In this document: piece by piece, positions 53,502 to 63,417 of the stretch | Layout of the letters: each line of letters starts with the position of its first letter | How positions within the stretch are numbered: the stretch's first letter is position 1 | Source of the DNA: Nitrincola schmidtii | Lineage (GTDB): Bacteria > Pseudomonadota > Gammaproteobacteria > Pseudomonadales > Balneatricaceae | NCBI RefSeq assembly: GCF_008973715.1 | Contig: NZ_WBOL01000002.1 | Location: 248,001 to 312,000, forward strand | Length of the DNA stretch: 64,000 nucleotides | Direction of reading: 5' to 3' | Translations under genes and position numbers: made by a program | The notes under the pieces: generated by a model | What the model saw: only the letters and a program-made list of their open reading frames with translations | What the model was told of the DNA's origin: nothing | Database searches by the model: none

Positions 53502-54491
53502 ATGTTAAATACCAAAATTATTTTTAGTGCCAGTGTTTTAGTTCTAGCCTTTAGTCAGGCTGCTCATACTGCAGAACCTCGCTTTCCAGTGAATTTTCCT
53601 GAACCTAAAGAAGGTGATTACGTTCACGTACCACCAACGCTGCAAGATCTAGAAGAAGCCTCTATTCACCCAGAGCTGAAGCGTGTGATTCGTCGTGGGC
53701 ACGATCTATTCACGAATACTCAGCAGCTGAAAGGTGAAAATGTTTTCAATGATATGAACTGTTCCAGCTGCCATTTAGGTGATGGGGCTCAGCCTTTTTC
53801 AGCACCCGTATGGCCTGCTGCAGTAGTACTTCCTAATTTTAGGCCTAAAAATCAGCAAGTAAACAGTTTGGAAGAGCGCATAGCTGGTTGTTTCAGCTAT
53901 TCGATGAACGGTGTGCCACCTGAGTATGGTAGTGATAACATGGTTGCTTTAGCCGCTTATCATCAATGGCTTGCTAAAGGCGTCCCTATTTATCAGGCGG
54001 GTAATAGCTTGTACGGGCGAGGCTATCCGATTGATGAACCTGAGCAAGAGCCATCTTATGCTCGAGGTAAAGAGCTGTATGAAGCTAACTGCAGTATTTG
54101 TCATGCTGACGATGGTGCCGGTTTAGCGGTAAGAGGTGAGGCTCAGTTCCCAGCGCTTTGGGGCGATGGTTCCTATAACTGGGGTGCAGGTATTATCCGT
54201 ATCTTCACTATGGCAGGGTTTATCCATCAGAATATGCCTTTAGGACAACCGCACAGTATGGATGTTCAGGAGTCTTGGGACTTGGCTGCCTACATTAACA
54301 GTCAAGAGCGACCACAAGATCCACGTTACACGGGTGATGTACACGAAACTCGAGAGTTGTATTTAGAAACTTTCCATAAGCACAGTTATTACGGATTGGA
54401 AAAAGAAGGCCGTTTGTTGGGTGATCATATGGAATTAGGAAGAAAAGACTTCCTTAAGCCTGATGTACTTAGAGCGCGCACTTTTGAATAA
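53502..54491 (+). CDS. tsdA: Dihaem cytochrome, probable thiosulfate dehydrogenase TsdA
   Basis: A 329-residue periplasmic protein with a signal peptide (about 1-23). Haem motifs are CSSCH at 87-91 and CSICH at 197-201. ERIAGC130FSYSMNG matches the TsdA/SoxA-type segment in which a Cys ligates the active-site haem iron, and HQNM245PLGQPHSMD supplies a Met candidate for the second haem. TsdA oxidises thiosulfate to tetrathionate or the reverse. ATG at 53502 has AAGGAG upstream. The TtrSR-like sensor next door supports sulfur-oxyanion metabolism. Confidence 0.75.
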   Translation: MLNTKIIFSASVLVLAFSQAAHTAEPRFPVNFPEPKEGDYVHVPPTLQDLEEASIHPELKRVIRRGHDLFTNTQQLKGENVFNDMNCSSCHLGDGAQPFSAPVWPAAVVLPNFRPKNQQVNSLEERIAGCFSYSMNGVPPEYGSDNMVALAAYHQWLAKGVPIYQAGNSLYGRGYPIDEPEQEPSYARGKELYEANCSICHADDGAGLAVRGEAQFPALWGDGSYNWGAGIIRIFTMAGFIHQNMPLGQPHSMDVQESWDLAAYINSQERPQDPRYTGDVHETRELYLETFHKHSYYGLEKEGRLLGDHMELGRKDFLKPDVLRARTFE

Positions 54492-54547
54492 TCTTATTAG
54501 AAAAGGTTCTAAATTCCATTAGGCTTCTTTAGTTCGAAAGAAGTAGT

Positions 54548-54608
54548 AACATCCTCAGATCTCACCTAAGATTATTAAAGATAATAATTTTCGAGAACTG
54601 AGGATGTT
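54548..54608 (+). promoter_or_regulatory. Long hairpin overlapping the ribosome-binding site of the PstS-like gene
   Basis: Arms 54548-54558 and 54598-54608 are perfectly complementary (11 bp); four more pairs (54560-54563 with 54593-54596) follow one mismatch. The right arm contains the AGGA sequence (54601-54604) that serves the ATG at 54615, so folding would hide it. TTTT at 54607-54610 also makes it a possible terminator for the cytochrome genes. Confidence 0.65.
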
Positions 54609-54614
54609 TTCATT

Positions 54615-55457
54615 ATGAAATCACAATGTTCCTCCCATATATTTTACTTGGCTCTATTCTTTCTTCTTTTCATCTCTTCCAATATCCATGCCAGTGAACT
54701 AAGAGTTTCAGGTGCAAGTACTATCTACCCCATTCTAGATTCGCTATCTTCATCACTCAGCACAAATGCCGGTACGGTGATGCAACTTTCTGGTGGTGGA
54801 AGTGGACGTGGTATCAGTGATGTTCGTGAGGGAGTATCAGATATTGGCATGGTCTCGCGGGGTTTAAGAGCAGATGAAATTCAAGATCTTCAATACACCA
54901 CCATTGCATTGGATACCTTAGTATTTGTCGTTAATGATGCTAATCCACTCAAAGAGATAAATCATCAACAGTTAGTAAGCATTTATACTCGTCAGGTTTC
55001 TTGGGAGGAAATTAATAATTTTAGTTGGCCAGTAATATTAGTATCGAAAGAAATTGGCAGAAGCACTTTAGATTTATTTGAAGAGTTTACAGGCTTAACG
55101 AGTCCAGAAAGGCCGAATCCATCAGGAAGAACTATCGATAGTAATGCAGTGGTTATAGGATCAAATCTTGAAGCCTTAACTTTGGTTGGAGGGCTGCAAG
55201 GAGGTGTTGGTTACGTCTCACTTGGTGCTGCCGCATCGATGAGAGATGCAGGACTCCCTATTCGTATTTTATCTTTAAATGCTATAGAGCCCTCAGCTCA
55301 AACTATTAATTCGGGGCAGTATCCGATTCGACGAGAGTTGAATTTAGTATATCTCGAACGAACACCAGAAATAGATAGCCTGCTAAGATTGATTAGTTCA
55401 CCTCAGGGACTTGAAGCAATCAGTAATGCAGGTTTTATTCCAACTGGAGGTCGCTAA
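54615..55457 (+). CDS. PstS-like periplasmic substrate-binding protein
   Basis: A 280-residue binding protein of the phosphate-binding (PstS/SphX) class with a signal peptide (about 1-26, ending IHAS). The mature start [16 protein letters not shown] and the [23 protein letters not shown] segment are the ligand-binding loops of the family. No pst permease or ATPase genes are nearby. The stop overlaps the chemoreceptor start (TAATG), so it probably serves the receptor rather than transport. Confidence 0.85.
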   Translation: MKSQCSSHIFYLALFFLLFISSNIHASELRVSGASTIYPILDSLSSSLSTNAGTVMQLSGGGSGRGISDVREGVSDIGMVSRGLRADEIQDLQYTTIALDTLVFVVNDANPLKEINHQQLVSIYTRQVSWEEINNFSWPVILVSKEIGRSTLDLFEEFTGLTSPERPNPSGRTIDSNAVVIGSNLEALTLVGGLQGGVGYVSLGAAASMRDAGLPIRILSLNAIEPSAQTINSGQYPIRRELNLVYLERTPEIDSLLRLISSPQGLEAISNAGFIPTGGR

Positions 55458-57007
55458 TGAAACTCTCTTTGATACAAAAAATAGCGATTCCATTTGTTTG
55501 CTTGGCAGTTGTGATTTCAATAGCTTTTGGAAGTGTTTACTGGATTACAGAACGTCAATTGTTAGCACTTGTTGATACTCGTGAGCAACTTAAACAAACA
55601 GAATCTGATATCAATCAGTTAGCAGCCGATATTCAAAGCGGCATACTCTCTTCAGATGAGAGTTACTTTATTTCGGTAGCAAAAAACTCAATCAATGTCG
55701 AAGGCCGAATAGCAAGACTAGAACGAATTGAGCCTGAAATTATGCAGGGGCTATTAAACCAGTATCATGAGTTTTTCTCGGGTATGGTCGCAGTGAGTTC
55801 TGTGTTTCTTGAGCAGCGATATGATGAGGGACAGGCAAGATTGATTGAACTCGTGCAGTTACGTGAATCAATTGGCGACACTGTTGAAAGGGCCACGGAA
55901 GCATTGAATGAGCGTTATCGAGCAATTTTACAATTTCTTAATCAAGTAATGCTAATGGCAATTATTTTGATGTTGTTCGTTCTAGCCGGTGTATTGTGGT
56001 TTATTAAATTGATTATGAAACCGATTTATCAAATGCGAAGCATGATGCAGCATATTGCAAGCGGAGCAGGTGATTTAACCCAGAGGCTAGAAATAAACTC
56101 TCGAGATGAGATTGGTGATATTGCCAATGCATTTAATAAAATGATGTCTTCACTGCGTGAATTGATTCGTGATGTGCAACAAGCCTGTACACAGATTGCT
56201 GCTGCAGCTGAACAACAAACTCAGGTATCAAAACAGACGGTTGAATACGCGTCATTACAACGTTCTCAAGCTGAACAAGCGGCTGTTGCTGTGCATGAAA
56301 TGGCTGCAACTAGTCAAGACGTTTCAGGTAATACTCAGTTAGCCGCTGATGCGGCAAGAAACGGTCAGGAAACTGTCGATGCTGGTCGTCAACTAGTGCT
56401 TAAAGAAATGGATTCCATTCGAAATCTTGCAGATCAAATTGAACATGCGGCTTCCGTAATACGTGAGCTAGATGGACAAAGTCAGCAAATCGGTGGAGTG
56501 TTGCAAGTAATCCGCGATATTGCCGATCAGACGAACCTGCTGGCGTTAAATGCTGCTATCGAAGCGGCTAGAGCCGGTGATCTTGGTCGAGGTTTTGCTG
56601 TCGTTGCCGATGAAGTTAGAAATTTGGCAAACCGTACCCAGCTAGCGACTGTGGATATTGAAAAAACCGTTGATATTCTTCAAAAAGGAGCTTCTGATGC
56701 CGTTGCTGTGATGGCTCTTCAGCAGGATGAAGCTCATAAAGATGCCAAAATGGCAGAAAAAGTAATTGCTGCGTTAGATGGAATTCAGCAGGCGATACAA
56801 CAGATTACTGATATGAATATACAGGTTTCTTCAGCGGCAGAAGAGCAAACTGCAGTGGCTGAAGAGATAGATCATAATGTCAGTAAAATTAATGAGGGAA
56901 TTCACGAAATAGCGACAGGTAGTACACAGGTTGCAGAAGCTAGCGAGTCTCTTGCAATATTAGCTGAGAACTTAGATGTTAAAGTACGCCAGTTCAAAAC
57001 TGAGTAG
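55457..57007 (+). CDS. Methyl-accepting chemotaxis protein
   Basis: A 516-residue chemoreceptor. TM1 (about 8-28) and TM2 (about 165-187) enclose a small helical periplasmic domain of about 135 residues. HAMP (about 188-242) leads to the cytoplasmic signalling hairpin with the highly conserved tip [19 protein letters not shown] and [18 protein letters not shown]. No CheB/CheR tether pentapeptide is seen at the C-terminus. Co-encoded with a PstS-like binding protein that may present the ligand. Confidence 0.93.
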   Translation: MKLSLIQKIAIPFVCLAVVISIAFGSVYWITERQLLALVDTREQLKQTESDINQLAADIQSGILSSDESYFISVAKNSINVEGRIARLERIEPEIMQGLLNQYHEFFSGMVAVSSVFLEQRYDEGQARLIELVQLRESIGDTVERATEALNERYRAILQFLNQVMLMAIILMLFVLAGVLWFIKLIMKPIYQMRSMMQHIASGAGDLTQRLEINSRDEIGDIANAFNKMMSSLRELIRDVQQACTQIAAAAEQQTQVSKQTVEYASLQRSQAEQAAVAVHEMAATSQDVSGNTQLAADAARNGQETVDAGRQLVLKEMDSIRNLADQIEHAASVIRELDGQSQQIGGVLQVIRDIADQTNLLALNAAIEAARAGDLGRGFAVVADEVRNLANRTQLATVDIEKTVDILQKGASDAVAVMALQQDEAHKDAKMAEKVIAALDGIQQAIQQITDMNIQVSSAAEEQTAVAEEIDHNVSKINEGIHEIATGSTQVAEASESLAILAENLDVKVRQFKTE

Positions 57008-57023
57008 CTCATCCTATGGTTGA

Positions 57024-57053
57024 AGAGCGAACTTAGAAATGGACTGGCGCTCT
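57024..57053. terminator. Short hairpin between the chemoreceptor and MaoC genes
   Basis: AGAGCG/CGCTCT arms with an 18-base loop between convergent genes, followed by ATCTCTT. A short stem, so only a weak terminator candidate. Confidence 0.35.
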
Positions 57054-57058
57054 ATCTC

Positions 57059-57490
57059 TTAAGCTTCGCGCTTGTCCACCATAAAAGTCGCTTCGCCTGT
57101 CGCCACCACTTTATCACCAACAGTGACATCGGTACGTGCTTTGATGCGGCGACGAGTTGTATCAATATCTGTCACGGTAATGGTTGCTTTCGCCGTGTCA
57201 CCGATAAAGACAGGTGCTTTGAACTTAATCTGCTGATCGATATAGATACAGCCAGGTCCAGGTAAGCGAGTGCCTGCCACGGTAGAGATTAATGCCGCAC
57301 TGAACATACCGTGTACAATACGTTTTTTGAACATCGTGGTTTGCGCATATTCTTCATTGATATGCACAGGGTTGTTATCACCAGAAACACCTGCAAACAG
57401 GTAGACATCTGATTCTGAAATGGTTTTGGCATAGGACTCACTCATGCCGACTTCAAGATCTTCCAAGTAATATCCGTGGATTTCCTGCAT
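57059..57490 (-). CDS. MaoC-like (R)-enoyl-CoA hydratase
   Basis: A 143-residue hot-dog-fold protein. The catalytic pattern is visible in FAGVSGDNNPVHINEEYA (about 29-46), with Asp and His of the R-hydratase motif, and GMFSAALIST follows. It hydrates trans-2-enoyl-CoA to (R)-3-hydroxyacyl-CoA. ATG at 57490 follows GGAG on the minus strand; a TTG four codons upstream is unlikely. Divergent from an acyl-CoA dehydrogenase, consistent with fatty-acid metabolism. Confidence 0.9.
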   Translation of the reverse strand: MQEIHGYYLEDLEVGMSESYAKTISESDVYLFAGVSGDNNPVHINEEYAQTTMFKKRIVHGMFSAALISTVAGTRLPGPGCIYIDQQIKFKAPVFIGDTAKATITVTDIDTTRRRIKARTDVTVGDKVVATGEATFMVDKREA

Positions 57491-57686
57491 TTTTATCTCC
57501 AACCTGTTATGTGTTGTAAAAATCGTTCAGTATAAGTGTAAGCGTAACCGATTTTGTGCTTATCAGATACGTTTAACGTGCTAGAATAAGTATAAACCCT
57601 AATGGCTAACAAGGTGATACTTCGTTGGACGATGTATCCTAGGTCAGCCAAACTAAGATTTGAAACCGAAAACGAGAAGGTAGAGT

Positions 57687-59459
57687 ATGTCTGACTATAA
57701 TGCTCCGGTAAAAGACATGAAGCTCGCGCTCAACCAAGTTGCGCGCATGACTGAACTGTCGTCTATGCCAGTTTACGAAGATGCATCAGCTGATATGGTT
57801 GAAGCGATTTTAGATGAAGCTGCCCGTGTTGCGCGTGATGTTATCGCACCCACTAACTGGGATGGCGATCAAAAAGGCGTCCAGTTAAAAGAAGGTGGCG
57901 TTGTTTGTCCCGAAAGTTTCCATGATGCCTATCACCAATATGCCGAAGGTGGTTGGGGATCGCTTCAGTTTGATCCAGAATTTGGTGGCCAAGGAATGCC
58001 TTACCTACTGTCTATTCCAGTCATGGAAATGTGGCAGTCAGCCAATATGGCGTGGGGTCTTTGCCCGTTGTTATCTCAAGGTGCGGTAGAGTGTTTGGCA
58101 CTGAATGCAAGTGAAGAAGTTAAAACCACCTACTTACCTAAATTAATTAGCGGTGAGTGGGCGGGTACCATGAACTTGACGGAAGGTAATGCGGGCTCTG
58201 ACCTTTCACAAGTTCGTTGTAAAGCTGAAAAAGATGGCGATGTTTTCCGTATTACTGGTGAAAAAATTTACATCACCTGGGGTGATCACAGCCTGACAGA
58301 AAACATCATTCACTTGGTATTGGCGCGTCTACCCGATGCTCCTGCCGGTGTTCGTGGTATTTCTTTGTTTGTTGTTCCTAAGTATTTGGTCAATGCAGAT
58401 GGTTCCTTAGGCGAATACAATAACACCAAGCCATTGTCTTTAGAGCATAAGCTAGGTATCCACGCGAGCCCCACTGCAGTGATGGGTTTTGAAAACTCAG
58501 TAGGTTATCTGGTAGGTCAAGAGAATCGTGGTTTAGCCTGTATGTTCACCATGATGAACAATGCTCGTTTAGGTGTGGGTCTGCAGGGTGTTGCTATTGC
58601 AGAGCGTGCTTATCAACATGCACTGAACTTTGCTCATGATCGTATTCAAAGTCCTGCCGTAGGTTACAAAGAGCCAGGTCCTATCATTCGCCATGGCGAT
58701 GTACGTCGTATGCTTTTGACCATGAAAGCCTTTACAGAAGCGGGTCGTGCATTAACTTATGATGCATGTGGCAGTATTGATTTCTCTCATCATGCTGCTG
58801 ATGAGGGGGTTCGTGCACGTGAAAAAGCGCGTGCTGCTTTGTTAACCCCAGTGGTTAAAGGCTGGTGCACAGAGTTTGCTCAAGAAGTGACCTCAATTGG
58901 TGTACAGATTCATGGTGGTATGGGCTTTGTTGAAGAGGCGGGTGCAGCACAATTCTTCCGCGATGCACGTATTTTGCCAATCTATGAAGGCACCAATGGT
59001 ATTCAAGCCATTGACCTAGTTGTGCGTAAAATCATTCTGGATAAGGGTGAAGCACTGACGCTATTGTTGGCTGAAATGCGCGAAACTGTTGCCGCAGGTG
59101 GTGAGTTTGCAGAGCTTGCAGCTGATTTAGGTGAAGCGATTCTGGTGGTTGAACAAGCACGTGACGATCTATTGGCGGGTGCGGGTGAAGATCCTCAGTT
59201 ACCCGGTGCAGTAGCGCATAATTTTATGATGCTATTAGGCACTGTTGCAGGTGGTTGGGAAATGTTGCGTCAAGCTGAAGCTGCTAAAAAGCTTCAAGCT
59301 GAGGGCGAAGATGATGCATTCCTAGAAGCCAAACAGGTCACTGCACGTTTCTACTTCGAGCAGATTCTTCCTCGCTATCTCGGCTATGCACGCATGGTCA
59401 AAGCGGGTAGTGCCACCATCACTGAGATGTCTGACGACCAGTTCGCCACCGCTTGGTAA
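57687..59459 (+). CDS. Large acyl-CoA dehydrogenase (DmdC/AcdA-like)
   Basis: A 590-residue FAD acyl-CoA dehydrogenase with an extra C-terminal helical domain (about 465-590) as in the large subfamily that includes DmdC. Key parts: MNLTEGNAGSDLSQVRCKAEKDG (about 167-189), IHGGMGFVEEAGAAQFFRDARILPIYEGTNGIQA (about 408-441), where the Glu of YEGTNG is the catalytic base. AGAAGG upstream. Acyl chain preference cannot be read. It stands alone between a divergent MaoC gene and a strong terminator. Confidence 0.9.
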   Translation: MSDYNAPVKDMKLALNQVARMTELSSMPVYEDASADMVEAILDEAARVARDVIAPTNWDGDQKGVQLKEGGVVCPESFHDAYHQYAEGGWGSLQFDPEFGGQGMPYLLSIPVMEMWQSANMAWGLCPLLSQGAVECLALNASEEVKTTYLPKLISGEWAGTMNLTEGNAGSDLSQVRCKAEKDGDVFRITGEKIYITWGDHSLTENIIHLVLARLPDAPAGVRGISLFVVPKYLVNADGSLGEYNNTKPLSLEHKLGIHASPTAVMGFENSVGYLVGQENRGLACMFTMMNNARLGVGLQGVAIAERAYQHALNFAHDRIQSPAVGYKEPGPIIRHGDVRRMLLTMKAFTEAGRALTYDACGSIDFSHHAADEGVRAREKARAALLTPVVKGWCTEFAQEVTSIGVQIHGGMGFVEEAGAAQFFRDARILPIYEGTNGIQAIDLVVRKIILDKGEALTLLLAEMRETVAAGGEFAELAADLGEAILVVEQARDDLLAGAGEDPQLPGAVAHNFMMLLGTVAGGWEMLRQAEAAKKLQAEGEDDAFLEAKQVTARFYFEQILPRYLGYARMVKAGSATITEMSDDQFATAW

Positions 59460-59491
59460 TATCTGCGCACTAAGATGTCGATCTAAACTTG

Positions 59492-59526
59492 GCCAAGTGA
59501 CCACCCTAGGTAGTCACTTGGCTTTT
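59492..59526 (+). terminator. Rho-independent terminator after the acyl-CoA dehydrogenase gene
   Basis: Ten-base perfect arms GCCAAGTGAC/GTCACTTGGC (59492-59501 and 59513-59522) with extra pairs in the loop are followed directly by TTTT and a pyrimidine-rich run. Confidence 0.88.
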
Positions 59527-59669
59527 CTGTCTTCTGCCTTCATCATCTAGTTTTTGTAAATTAATAAACCGTCTGACCTTGTCGAGATGGACAAGCTTAA
59601 TGAACCTTTAATCCATTCTGTGATAAGCTAATCCCATTCTTAAACCCTAGCTGAAAGATAGCGATTCCT

Positions 59670-60863
59670 ATGATTATTAAGCCTAAAATTCGTGGTTTTA
59701 TCTGTACCACAACGCATCCGGTTGGCTGTGAGGCCAATGTTCAAGAGCAAATCAATTTTACCCGTTCACAGCCTAAAGTGGATGGTCCCAAGCGTGTGTT
59801 GGTGATTGGTTCTTCCAGCGGCTATGGCATGTCTTCTCGTATAGCGGCAGCCTTTGGCAGTGATGCTGCGACGATTGGTGTGTTTTTTGAAAAGCCTGGC
59901 TCTGAAAAGAAAACCGGTACAGCAGGATGGTACAACGCCGCTGCTTTTGATCGTTTGGCACATGAAGCTGGGCTTTACGCCAAGAGTATCAATGGCGACG
60001 CCTTCTCTCATGAAGCGAAACAAAAAGTCATTGAGTTAATCCAAACTGATTTAGGCCAGATAGATCTCGTGGTTTATTCACTCGCCTCTCCTGTGCGGAA
60101 GTTGCCTGATACGGGTGAAGTGATTCGTTCGGTATTGAAACCGATTGGTGAGCCATATCGCTCCACCGCCATCGATACCAATAAAGACTGCATCACCGAA
60201 GCGGAAATCGAACCTGCCACTCAAGAAGAAGTGGATGCGACCATAAAGGTGATGGGTGGTGAAGATTGGCAACTTTGGATTGATGCCTTAGCGGATGCGG
60301 GTGTATTGGCTGAAGGTTGCAAAACCGTTGCTTACAGCTATATCGGCACCGATATTACCTGGCCGATCTACTGGCACGGTGCATTAGGTAAAGCGAAACA
60401 GCATCTCGATGAAACTGCTCTTACATTGAACAGCAAATTGTCATCTATGGGTGGTCAGGCAAACGTAGCAGTACTTAAATCGGTTGTTACGCAAGCCAGT
60501 TCTGCGATTCCAGTGATGCCTTTGTACCTGTCTATGGTTTTCAAAGTCATGAAAGAGCAGGGTTTGCATGAGGGCTGTATGGATCAGGTCTGGCGCTTGT
60601 TCAGTACCGGTCTTTATGGCACAGGTGCACAGATGGATGATGCCAACCGCTATCGTTTGGATGATTGGGAACTTCGTGATGATGTTCAGTCAGCTTGCCG
60701 TGATCTATGGCCGCAAGTAACGACAGAAAATCTGTTTGAGTTGACCGATTATGCGGCTTACAAAGCGGAGTTTTTAAAGTTGTTTGGTTTTGGTATCGCA
60801 AATATCGACTATGATCAGGATGTTAGCCCTGAAGTCGCGTTTGATGTTGTAGAGCTCAGTTAA
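59670..60863 (+). CDS. fabV: Trans-2-enoyl-ACP/CoA reductase FabV
   Basis: A 397-residue NADH-dependent enoyl reductase of the FabV class, which completes fatty-acid elongation cycles and is typically insensitive to triclosan. The start [20 protein letters not shown] is characteristic, the Rossmann loop is [13 protein letters not shown] (about 45-57), and the Y-x8-K catalytic pair is in [10 protein letters not shown]. Length agrees with the family. The upstream gap 59460-59669 contains only the preceding terminator and an AT-rich probable promoter region. Confidence 0.95.
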   Translation: MIIKPKIRGFICTTTHPVGCEANVQEQINFTRSQPKVDGPKRVLVIGSSSGYGMSSRIAAAFGSDAATIGVFFEKPGSEKKTGTAGWYNAAAFDRLAHEAGLYAKSINGDAFSHEAKQKVIELIQTDLGQIDLVVYSLASPVRKLPDTGEVIRSVLKPIGEPYRSTAIDTNKDCITEAEIEPATQEEVDATIKVMGGEDWQLWIDALADAGVLAEGCKTVAYSYIGTDITWPIYWHGALGKAKQHLDETALTLNSKLSSMGGQANVAVLKSVVTQASSAIPVMPLYLSMVFKVMKEQGLHEGCMDQVWRLFSTGLYGTGAQMDDANRYRLDDWELRDDVQSACRDLWPQVTTENLFELTDYAAYKAEFLKLFGFGIANIDYDQDVSPEVAFDVVELS

Positions 60864-60904
60864 ACTGGCTTCTTTCATTTGATGAATTAAAGGAAATCAA
60901 GGTA

Positions 60905-61990
60905 ATGCGTTTTCATGGCATGAAAGATTTCAGTCACTCCCAAGGTGATCGAATAGGCGTCTTAATCACAAACCTCGGTACTCCTGACGAAGCAACTACA
61001 CCCGCACTGCGTCGTTACTTGAAGGAGTTTCTATCCGACCCTCGTGTTGTTGAAGTGCCTCGTCCGATTTGGTGGTTTATTCTGAACGGAATCATCTTGA
61101 ATATTCGCCCCGCGAAATCAGCCGCTGCTTACCGTGAAGTCTGGACGGATGAAGGCTCACCTTTGATGACGCATACAGCCAATCAGTGTAAAGCCCTAAA
61201 ATCCTATTTTAGTGAGCGTTACGGTGATCGTGTGCAAGTTGAGTTTGCGATGCGCTATGGCAATCCATCGATCACCTCGGTATTGGAAAAGATGCAGCAG
61301 GATGGTGTGCGTAAACTGGTGGTGCTGCCGCTGTACCCGCAATATTCAGGTGCGACGAGTGCTTCTACCTTTGACGCGATTGCGGCTGACTTTATGAAGC
61401 GCCGTTGGTTACCTGATATGAACTTTATTAGTCATTATCATGATTTTGAACCCTATATCGATGCCTTAGCCGCAAAAGTACGTGAGTTTCAGGCGAGTGC
61501 CGGAGTGCCTGATAAACTGATTTTTTCTTACCATGGGGTGCCGAAGCGTTATTTAACTCAAGGCGATCCGTATCATTGTGAATGTCATAAAACCTCGCGC
61601 CTGCTTGCAGAAAAGCTGGGGTTAACCTCAGATCAGTATATGACCACCTTCCAATCACGTTTTGGTCGAGAAGAGTGGTTAAAGCCTTACACGGATGAGA
61701 CATTAAAAGCCTTGCCTTCGCAAGGTGTTAAATCCATTCAGGTTTTCTGTCCTGGTTTTTCATCGGACTGTCTGGAAACCATTGAAGAGATAGGGCAAGA
61801 AAACCGCGAGTACTTTATGGAACACGGTGGCGAGTCTTACGAATATATCCCTGCACTGAACTCGGACCCTTCCCATATCGACATGATGGTTCAGCTACTT
61901 GAACCACATTTGCAAAACTGGCTTTTAAGCCCGGAAAGACAGGGTGAAGATACACTGAAATACGCCAAGTTACAGGGCGCTGACCGTTAA
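60905..61990 (+). CDS. hemH: Ferrochelatase
   Basis: A 361-residue enzyme that inserts Fe(II) into protoporphyrin IX, the last step of haem synthesis. Family features: GVLITNLGTPDEATTPALRRYL near the N-terminus, VLPLYPQYSGATSASTF (about 140-156) and the catalytic His in FSYHGVPKRYL (about 212). The C-terminal part has CPGFSSDCLETIEEI, whose Glu helps metal handling. No extra iron-sulfur motif. Starts 41 bases after fabV. Confidence 0.95.
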   Translation: MRFHGMKDFSHSQGDRIGVLITNLGTPDEATTPALRRYLKEFLSDPRVVEVPRPIWWFILNGIILNIRPAKSAAAYREVWTDEGSPLMTHTANQCKALKSYFSERYGDRVQVEFAMRYGNPSITSVLEKMQQDGVRKLVVLPLYPQYSGATSASTFDAIAADFMKRRWLPDMNFISHYHDFEPYIDALAAKVREFQASAGVPDKLIFSYHGVPKRYLTQGDPYHCECHKTSRLLAEKLGLTSDQYMTTFQSRFGREEWLKPYTDETLKALPSQGVKSIQVFCPGFSSDCLETIEEIGQENREYFMEHGGESYEYIPALNSDPSHIDMMVQLLEPHLQNWLLSPERQGEDTLKYAKLQGADR

Positions 61991-62011
61991 TCTTAGTTTA
62001 AGGACCTTTGC

Positions 62012-63112
62012 ATGGCAGTCGTGATTTTTCGTGAACACGCAACACTGGATGGACACATCATTGGTGAAATCTGTTTAAACGCTGAGCGCACCTTGAATGC
62101 ATTGTCTCAAGAGATGATCCAATTGATTAACCCACAGCTAGATCAGTGGCTTGAAAACCCTAAAGTAGTTGCATTGATGTTAAAAGGTGCCGGTGAAAAA
62201 TCTTTTTGTGCCGGTGGCGATGTTGTCGGTGCTTACCACCTGATTCAAGCACAAAACTTTGATGCGATTGACGAATACTTTGCCAACGAGTATCGCTTGG
62301 ATTACCGCTTACAAACCTTTCCTAAGCCAATTTTATGCTGGGGCAGTGGTTATGTGATGGGCGGTGGTTTAGGGCTGATGAATGGCTGTAGCCACCGAGT
62401 GGTTACTGAAACGTCACGTCTGGCGATGCCAGAGATAGCCATTGGTTTATTTCCGGATGTGGGTGCCAGCTACTTCTTAAATAAACTCCCAAGGGAAATC
62501 GGCTACTTTTTAGCCTTAACCGGTAGTCAGGTATCGGCGGTGGATGCGTGTTGGCTCGGCCTTGCTGATTATGCGCTTAACGCAGATCAGCAAGATTCTG
62601 TCCTTGAGGGGTTAAAAGCCGGTATCTGGAATCAGGGCGATAATCATGGTGTATTGTCGCAGGTTCTGACGGGATTAGCCGAGCAAGCTGAAAGCACGTT
62701 TGTGAGTGCTGAAAAACCGGTACAAAACAACCAAGCCATCCTTCAGCAGTTGCTAATAGACGATAATATTCCAAATTTTGTCTCTCGTTTACAGGCGTTG
62801 AATAGCGAAGATCCTTGGTTGCTTAAAGCACGTAAAAATGTAGTGGATGGTAGCCCTCTATCACTCTACGTGATACAAGAGCAGCTCAAGCGCAGTCATC
62901 ATGTGACATTAAAAGAGGCTTTCCTGCTGGAAATGCAGTTGGCCGCTCAGTGTTGCCGCTTAGGTGAGTTTGCTGAAGGTGTCCGTGCATTGCTGGTCGA
63001 TAAAGATAAGTCGCCGAAGTGGCGCTATGATAGTGTCGAAAAAGTCGATATGAGTGTGGTAGCATCTTATTTCCAGTCACCCTGGGAGCAAAATCCACTA
63101 GCAGATCTGTGA
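62012..63112 (+). CDS. Enoyl-CoA hydratase/3-hydroxyisobutyryl-CoA hydrolase family protein
   Basis: A 366-residue crotonase-fold protein. The length and the segments KSFCAGGDVVGAYHL (about 66-80) and YVMGGGLGLMNGCSHRVVTETSRLAMPEIAIGLFPDVGASYFL (about 112-154) fit the 3-hydroxyisobutyryl-CoA hydrolase branch used in valine breakdown. The extra C-terminal region (about 230-366) is also typical of that branch. Begins 21 bases after hemH. Confidence 0.87.
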   Translation: MAVVIFREHATLDGHIIGEICLNAERTLNALSQEMIQLINPQLDQWLENPKVVALMLKGAGEKSFCAGGDVVGAYHLIQAQNFDAIDEYFANEYRLDYRLQTFPKPILCWGSGYVMGGGLGLMNGCSHRVVTETSRLAMPEIAIGLFPDVGASYFLNKLPREIGYFLALTGSQVSAVDACWLGLADYALNADQQDSVLEGLKAGIWNQGDNHGVLSQVLTGLAEQAESTFVSAEKPVQNNQAILQQLLIDDNIPNFVSRLQALNSEDPWLLKARKNVVDGSPLSLYVIQEQLKRSHHVTLKEAFLLEMQLAAQCCRLGEFAEGVRALLVDKDKSPKWRYDSVEKVDMSVVASYFQSPWEQNPLADL

Positions 63113-63140
63113 ATCTGCTGTTGACCCAAGGAGGTCCGCC

Positions 63141-63326
63141 ATGAGTCAGTCATCACCTCATCCAAAATTTATGGAAGCGATGCGCAAACTAAAACAGATG
63201 AGTGAAGAAGAGCGTCTTTCTGAAGAGAATGCGGAACTCTTTGAACAAGCGATGCAATATGCACCTTTGGATATTCAGCCTGCGTTGATTGCGATTCGTA
63301 AAAAGTACGAACAAACCTATCATTAA
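63141..63326 (+). CDS. Small hypothetical protein
   Basis: A 61-residue charged, helical protein with no signal or membrane segment (MRKLKQMSEEERLSEE core). An AAGGAGG ribosome-binding site stands at 63128-63134, well placed for the ATG at 63141, and a strong terminator follows, so the gene is probably real. I do not recognise the family. It lies 28 bases after the hydrolase gene. Confidence 0.7.
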   Translation: MSQSSPHPKFMEAMRKLKQMSEEERLSEENAELFEQAMQYAPLDIQPALIAIRKKYEQTYH

Positions 63327-63346
63327 TTCTATCTAAATAGGTAAAT

Positions 63347-63392
63347 GCTCAGTTAACGCTAACGGAATCAGCTTCTTTAGCGTTAACTGAGC
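63347..63392. terminator. Bidirectional rho-independent terminator
   Basis: A perfect 16-bp stem (arms 63347-63362 and 63377-63392) with a 14-base loop lies between convergent genes; TTATTT follows on the plus strand. It is the strongest hairpin of the window. Confidence 0.88.
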
Positions 63393-63417
63393 TTATTTCG
63401 ACTCACCGAGTGAACAA

